Positions 3,743-5,152 of a stretch of 5,152 bases of DNA are shown piece after piece (the stretch's first letter is position 1; each line of letters begins with the position of its first letter). Below the pieces are notes generated by a model that was given only the letters and a program-made list of their open reading frames with translations, ran no database searches and had not been told where the DNA came from. Source of the stretch: Candidatus Thalassarchaeaceae archaeon (GTDB lineage: Archaea; Thermoplasmatota; Poseidoniia; Poseidoniales; Thalassarchaeaceae); the NCBI GenBank assembly GCA_013330385.1, contig DUIL01000112.1:1-5152 (forward strand), written 5' to 3'. A program made the translations under genes and the position numbers.

Positions 3743-5152
3743 ATGGAGCAGGGGCTGAGTCTGAATCAGATTCTCTTTATTGCACTCCTAGGAATTTTTT
3801 GGATAAATGGATGGGCCCCATTATGGGTTGTGTTATTAGTCTCAATATGGTATCTCTCTCTTATTTGGTTAGAGCAAAATGGAACTCTAGACAAATGGAA
3901 CGCATCACGTGCTTTAGGAATCATCTTGATGTTGCGAACTAATCGCGGCAAAGACGTATTAGAAAAAGTCTCGAATCCTCGTCGATTTTGGAGATGGTAC
4001 GGTGAATTCTCAATTTGGCTATGTTTAGGCATGATGGGATTGGTTGTTTTTCTCCTATTTGCCACTGCTATTCTCACAACAATGCAACCTTCACAACAAG
4101 AAGTTCTACCAGCTACTGATCTGCTACTAATCCCTGGAGTCACTAGTTTTGTCCCTCTAAAGTGGCCACTAATAGCCTTGATTATTGCCCTCATTATCCA
4201 TGAATATAGCCATGGAATTCAAGCTCGAGCACATGGAATGCAAGTTCGTTCATTCGGACTTCTACTCGCTGGCCCTCTGCCTGTAGGAGCCTTTGCAGAA
4301 CCTGAATATGAGGAAATGGTTCGAGCACCTCTTAGAGAAAGAATGCGATTGTACGCAGCAGGACCCTCAATCAATCTACTAGCAACATGGATGGTCCTGA
4401 TTCTACTTAGTGCAACTGCTAATGGATTCGTAGCAGAAAACCCAGGAGTTCATGCAACTGGAATAATCAAAGAAACCGGCGCGGAAGATGCTGGCCTATT
4501 GCCTTATGAGACAATTACTCATATTGATGGAGCTGAAATAAATGATTATGATGATTTTACAAGCGCATTAGAATCATATTCTGCAGGAGAGTCTGCTTTA
4601 TTTTCAGTCCTTCCAAGGCCTTCTGACAACGAAAATTCTGAAAGAGATATCGAGATTGTTTTCACTGACAAGCACGAGCATTACATGCGACCTTGTTTGG
4701 AAGAAATTAGTTGTGATGCTGAAGAATACAGCCTATTATTAGGCGATGAATTAGGCATTTTTGAAGGAGATGCATTTGTAGGCATGATAGTTTCTGAAGG
4801 CACTGCTGCAGCAGATAGATGGTCTGTTTTATTCAATGAAGAGAGTTCAACGATAGAAAAAACAGTGTGGACAATTTTTGCACCATTTGCAATGCTAGGT
4901 GTTCCAATAGCTAACGATGGTCATACTATGGTATTAGAGGAAAGAGCGATGCTTTCTGCAGGAGATGGTGCTATTGCCTCTACTCTAGGAACTGACAATA
5001 TGCTTGGAGTATTCGATTTCCTCTTCTGGCTAATTTGGATAAATTTTCTACTTGGATTTGCAAACCTAATCCCCATGGTTCCTTTCGACGGAGGGCATAT
5101 TGTTCGAGATGGAACTCACTCAACTCTACGATTCTTCATGCGTAAATCCGAC
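3743..5152 (+). CDS. Site-2 protease family intramembrane zinc metalloprotease (M50) with PDZ domain, 3' partial
   Basis: Membrane-embedded protease that cuts transmembrane substrates, in known members to release regulators or clear signal remnants. 470 residues are present and the frame is still open at the window end. Two hydrophobic segments at the N-terminus (about 9-21 and 24-43), one at 89-113, then the zinc-binding HEYSH (H153, E154, H157) in a helix from 141; GPLPVGAFAEP (177-187) and YAAGPSINLL (204-213) are typical of archaeal members. A PDZ domain for substrate selection covers about 237-290 (TGIIKETGAEDAGLL, then ITHIDG). A polar stretch of about 130 residues follows with C318 and C324, possibly a disulfide on the outer face. 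The second core motif NLIPMVPFDGGH (441-452) supplies the third zinc ligand, D449. Only the last membrane helices should be missing. ATG 3743 is the only possible start, since an in-frame TAG lies at 3737-3739; there is no usable Shine-Dalgarno. Confidence 0.93.
   Translation, partial: MEQGLSLNQILFIALLGIFWINGWAPLWVVLLVSIWYLSLIWLEQNGTLDKWNASRALGIILMLRTNRGKDVLEKVSNPRRFWRWYGEFSIWLCLGMMGLVVFLLFATAILTTMQPSQQEVLPATDLLLIPGVTSFVPLKWPLIALIIALIIHEYSHGIQARAHGMQVRSFGLLLAGPLPVGAFAEPEYEEMVRAPLRERMRLYAAGPSINLLATWMVLILLSATANGFVAENPGVHATGIIKETGAEDAGLLPYETITHIDGAEINDYDDFTSALESYSAGESALFSVLPRPSDNENSERDIEIVFTDKHEHYMRPCLEEISCDAEEYSLLLGDELGIFEGDAFVGMIVSEGTAAADRWSVLFNEESSTIEKTVWTIFAPFAMLGVPIANDGHTMVLEERAMLSAGDGAIASTLGTDNMLGVFDFLFWLIWINFLLGFANLIPMVPFDGGHIVRDGTHSTLRFFMRKSD

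Noticed and set aside
3453..3758. Plus-strand open frame of 101 codons
   Set aside because: It overlaps the end of the resolvase and the start of the protease and is Ser/Arg/Cys-rich; the minus-strand coiled-coil reading of the same DNA is far more protein-like.
3730..3942. Plus-strand open frame of 70 codons at the protease start
   Set aside because: Out-of-frame shadow of the site-2 protease, whose own frame gives the expected membrane helices and HExxH motif.
3766..4194. Minus-strand open frame of 142 codons
   Set aside because: Antisense to the membrane segments of the protease; long antisense frames are common over such sequence and no domain is visible.
1..5152. CRISPR array, transposon ends, integrase or phage genes
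   Set aside because: No regularly spaced repeats, no paired terminal repeats with target duplication and no matching proteins were seen on either strand.

Overview
The window looks like archaeal DNA, most likely from a marine planktonic euryarchaeon of the Thermoplasmatota side (Marine Group II/Poseidoniales or a close relative). The evidence is a chromosomal protein of the MC1 family, an archaeal Hjc-type Holliday junction resolvase, a stand-alone Lrp/AsnC ligand-binding (RAM) domain, an archaeal site-2 protease with PDZ insertion, AT-leaning base composition, and TATA-like hexamers about 27 nt in front of some start codons, as in leaderless archaeal transcripts. The lineage is inferred from gene content only.

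Layout. 1-492 (+): the C-terminal two thirds of a succinate dehydrogenase/fumarate reductase iron-sulfur subunit, cut by the window edge. 493-603: a convergent gap with two hairpins and a T-tract (minus strand). 604-867 (-): MC1 chromatin protein with a strong Shine-Dalgarno and a more GC-rich coding sequence. 868-997: MC1 promoter/leader plus the probable terminator of the upstream gene. 998-1231 (-): small RAM-domain protein. 1232-1333: divergent promoter region with a TATA-like hexamer for each side. 1334-1975 (+): divergent macro-domain protein with altered phosphate-binding loops. 1983-2753 (-): RNase H-fold protein of the RuvX/YqgF-RuvC type. 2754-2908: divergent intergenic region. 2909-3469 (+): Hjc-like resolvase whose start region carries a direct repeat that seems to have moved the start codon. 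3485-3661 (-): previously unlisted 58-residue coiled-coil protein. 3662-3742: short divergent promoter region with an 11-bp inverted repeat. 3743-5152 (+): site-2 protease, cut at its 3' end.

How the genes fit together. The pattern is a typical compact archaeal chromosome with short units that face each other or diverge, rather than one operon. Two nucleic-acid enzymes with Holliday-junction-resolvase-like folds (RuvX/YqgF-like and Hjc-like) are divergently transcribed from one 155-nt gap, which may reflect a shared DNA-repair role. MC1 and the RAM protein lie on the same strand but a T-rich stretch and a separate leader between them suggest separate transcripts. I see no tRNA, rRNA, CRISPR array, transposase or integrase. 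I found no convincing new multi-gene system; the most interesting items are the apparent start-codon relocation in the resolvase, the degenerate macro domain, and the overlooked small coiled-coil gene.
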